DNA from: CAWFGS01 sp963815535
GTDB taxonomy: Bacteria; Pseudomonadota; Alphaproteobacteria; Sphingomonadales; Sphingomonadaceae
Direction of reading: 5' to 3'
Assembly: GCA_963815535.1 (NCBI GenBank)
Contig: CAWFGS010000001.1
Span: 372,001-436,000 of the forward strand
Length of the DNA stretch: 64,000 bases
Below the pieces are notes generated by a model that saw only the letters and a list, made by a program, of their open reading frames with translations, did no database searches and was not told where the DNA came from. Below, in pieces: positions 63,895-64,000 of the stretch (position 1 is its first letter; each line of letters starts with the position of its first letter). The translations under genes were made by a program, and so were the position numbers.

Positions 63895-64000
63895 ATGCAC
63901 GCCTATCGCACGCACAATTGCGCTCAACTGACGAAAGGCGATGTCGGTACCGCTGTTCGCCTGTCCGGCTGGGTCCATCGCAAACGCGATCACGGCGGGG
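63895..64000 (+). CDS. aspS: aspartyl-tRNA synthetase (5' part, cut by window edge)
   Basis: ATG at 63895 gives MHAYRTHNCAQLTKGDVGTA and then VRLSGWVHRKRDHGG at the edge. WVHRKRDHGG is the conserved start of the OB-fold anticodon-binding domain of bacterial AspRS. Only 35 codons are visible. It is divergent from rnd across 175 bases. It charges tRNA-Asp; discriminating or non-discriminating type cannot be judged from this piece. Confidence 0.9.
   Translation, partial: MHAYRTHNCAQLTKGDVGTAVRLSGWVHRKRDHGG

Noticed and set aside
1..64000. CRISPR array, insertion sequence or prophage
   Set aside because: No regularly spaced repeats, transposase, integrase or phage structural genes were seen; the lone holin is not enough to call a prophage.

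Overview
The window is high-GC DNA from an alphaproteobacterium, most likely of the order Sphingomonadales (Erythrobacteraceae/Sphingomonadaceae type). This rests on gene content and order: yajC-secD-secF; a FeuP/FeuQ-like two-component pair; lon-hup; rpsB-tsf-pyrH-frr-uppS-cdsA-dxr-rseP-bamA-ompH-fabZ-rpmE with no lpxD or lpxA between ompH and fabZ (sphingomonads carry glycosphingolipids instead of LPS); a NDUFS4-like complex I subunit; a three-TM gene-transfer-agent holin; and a system I cytochrome c maturation cluster. No taxonomic marker such as 16S rRNA is present, so this is inference.

Layout. 1-1.6 kb: 5' part of the type II dehydroquinase gene, a GTA-type holin and a CitE-like lyase. 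1.6-10.4 kb: tRNA-Pro, yajC-secDF, a glycosyltransferase, an HTH regulator divergent from a DUF6456 gene, an ABC-F ATPase and a SIMPL protein. 10.5-17.4 kb: PepSY protein, response regulator and sensor kinase, chorismate mutase, polyprenyl diphosphate synthase, HrpB helicase, complex I accessory subunit. 17.4-24.9 kb: 4.5S RNA, dnaX-ybaB, lon, hup, an orphan lipoprotein, rlmB, tRNA-Tyr. 25-30.9 kb: TonB-dependent receptor, KAS III-like enzyme, psd-pssA. 31-42.7 kb: the translation / isoprenoid / phospholipid / outer-membrane-assembly operon set. 42.9-51.1 kb: tRNA-His, leucine-dehydrogenase-like enzyme, ccmCDEFGHI, kup. 51.1-56.5 kb (minus strand): yciB, ftsY, mtaB, dapF and a GGDEF-EAL protein. 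56.6-64 kb: EVE protein, TPP enzyme, LplT-like MFS transporter, pgsA, PilZ protein, oxyR, rnd and the 5' end of aspS.

The most striking property of the raw sequence is technical. About half of the protein genes, including essential ones (dnaX, dxr, bamA, uppS, dapF, hup, pssA, fabZ), are broken by single-base frameshifts, and nearly every one I could resolve is repaired by deleting one base. I read this as uncorrected insertion-type sequencing error, not pseudogenisation. For such genes I give the extent of the reconstructed gene as one CDS and note where the frame changes. The damage is uneven: 1.9-10.4 kb and 43-48.9 kb are almost clean, while 20-29 kb and 38.5-41 kb are shattered.

Functionally the window is housekeeping: protein export (YajC/SecDF, 4.5S RNA, FtsY, BamA, OmpH, RseP), translation (S2, EF-Ts, RRF, L31, tRNAs, RlmB, MtaB, AspRS), membrane lipid synthesis (CdsA, PssA, Psd, PgsA, FabZ), isoprenoids (Dxr, UppS, polyprenyl synthase), respiration (Ccm, complex I subunit) and regulation. 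I found no convincing new defence, mobile or biosynthetic system and no CRISPR array. The items most worth a second look are the orphan lipoprotein, a nested palindrome before hup, an inverted repeat before the response regulator, the HTH/DUF6456 divergent pair, an Asn at the usual last Asp of the PssA motif, and the KAS III-like gene beside psd.
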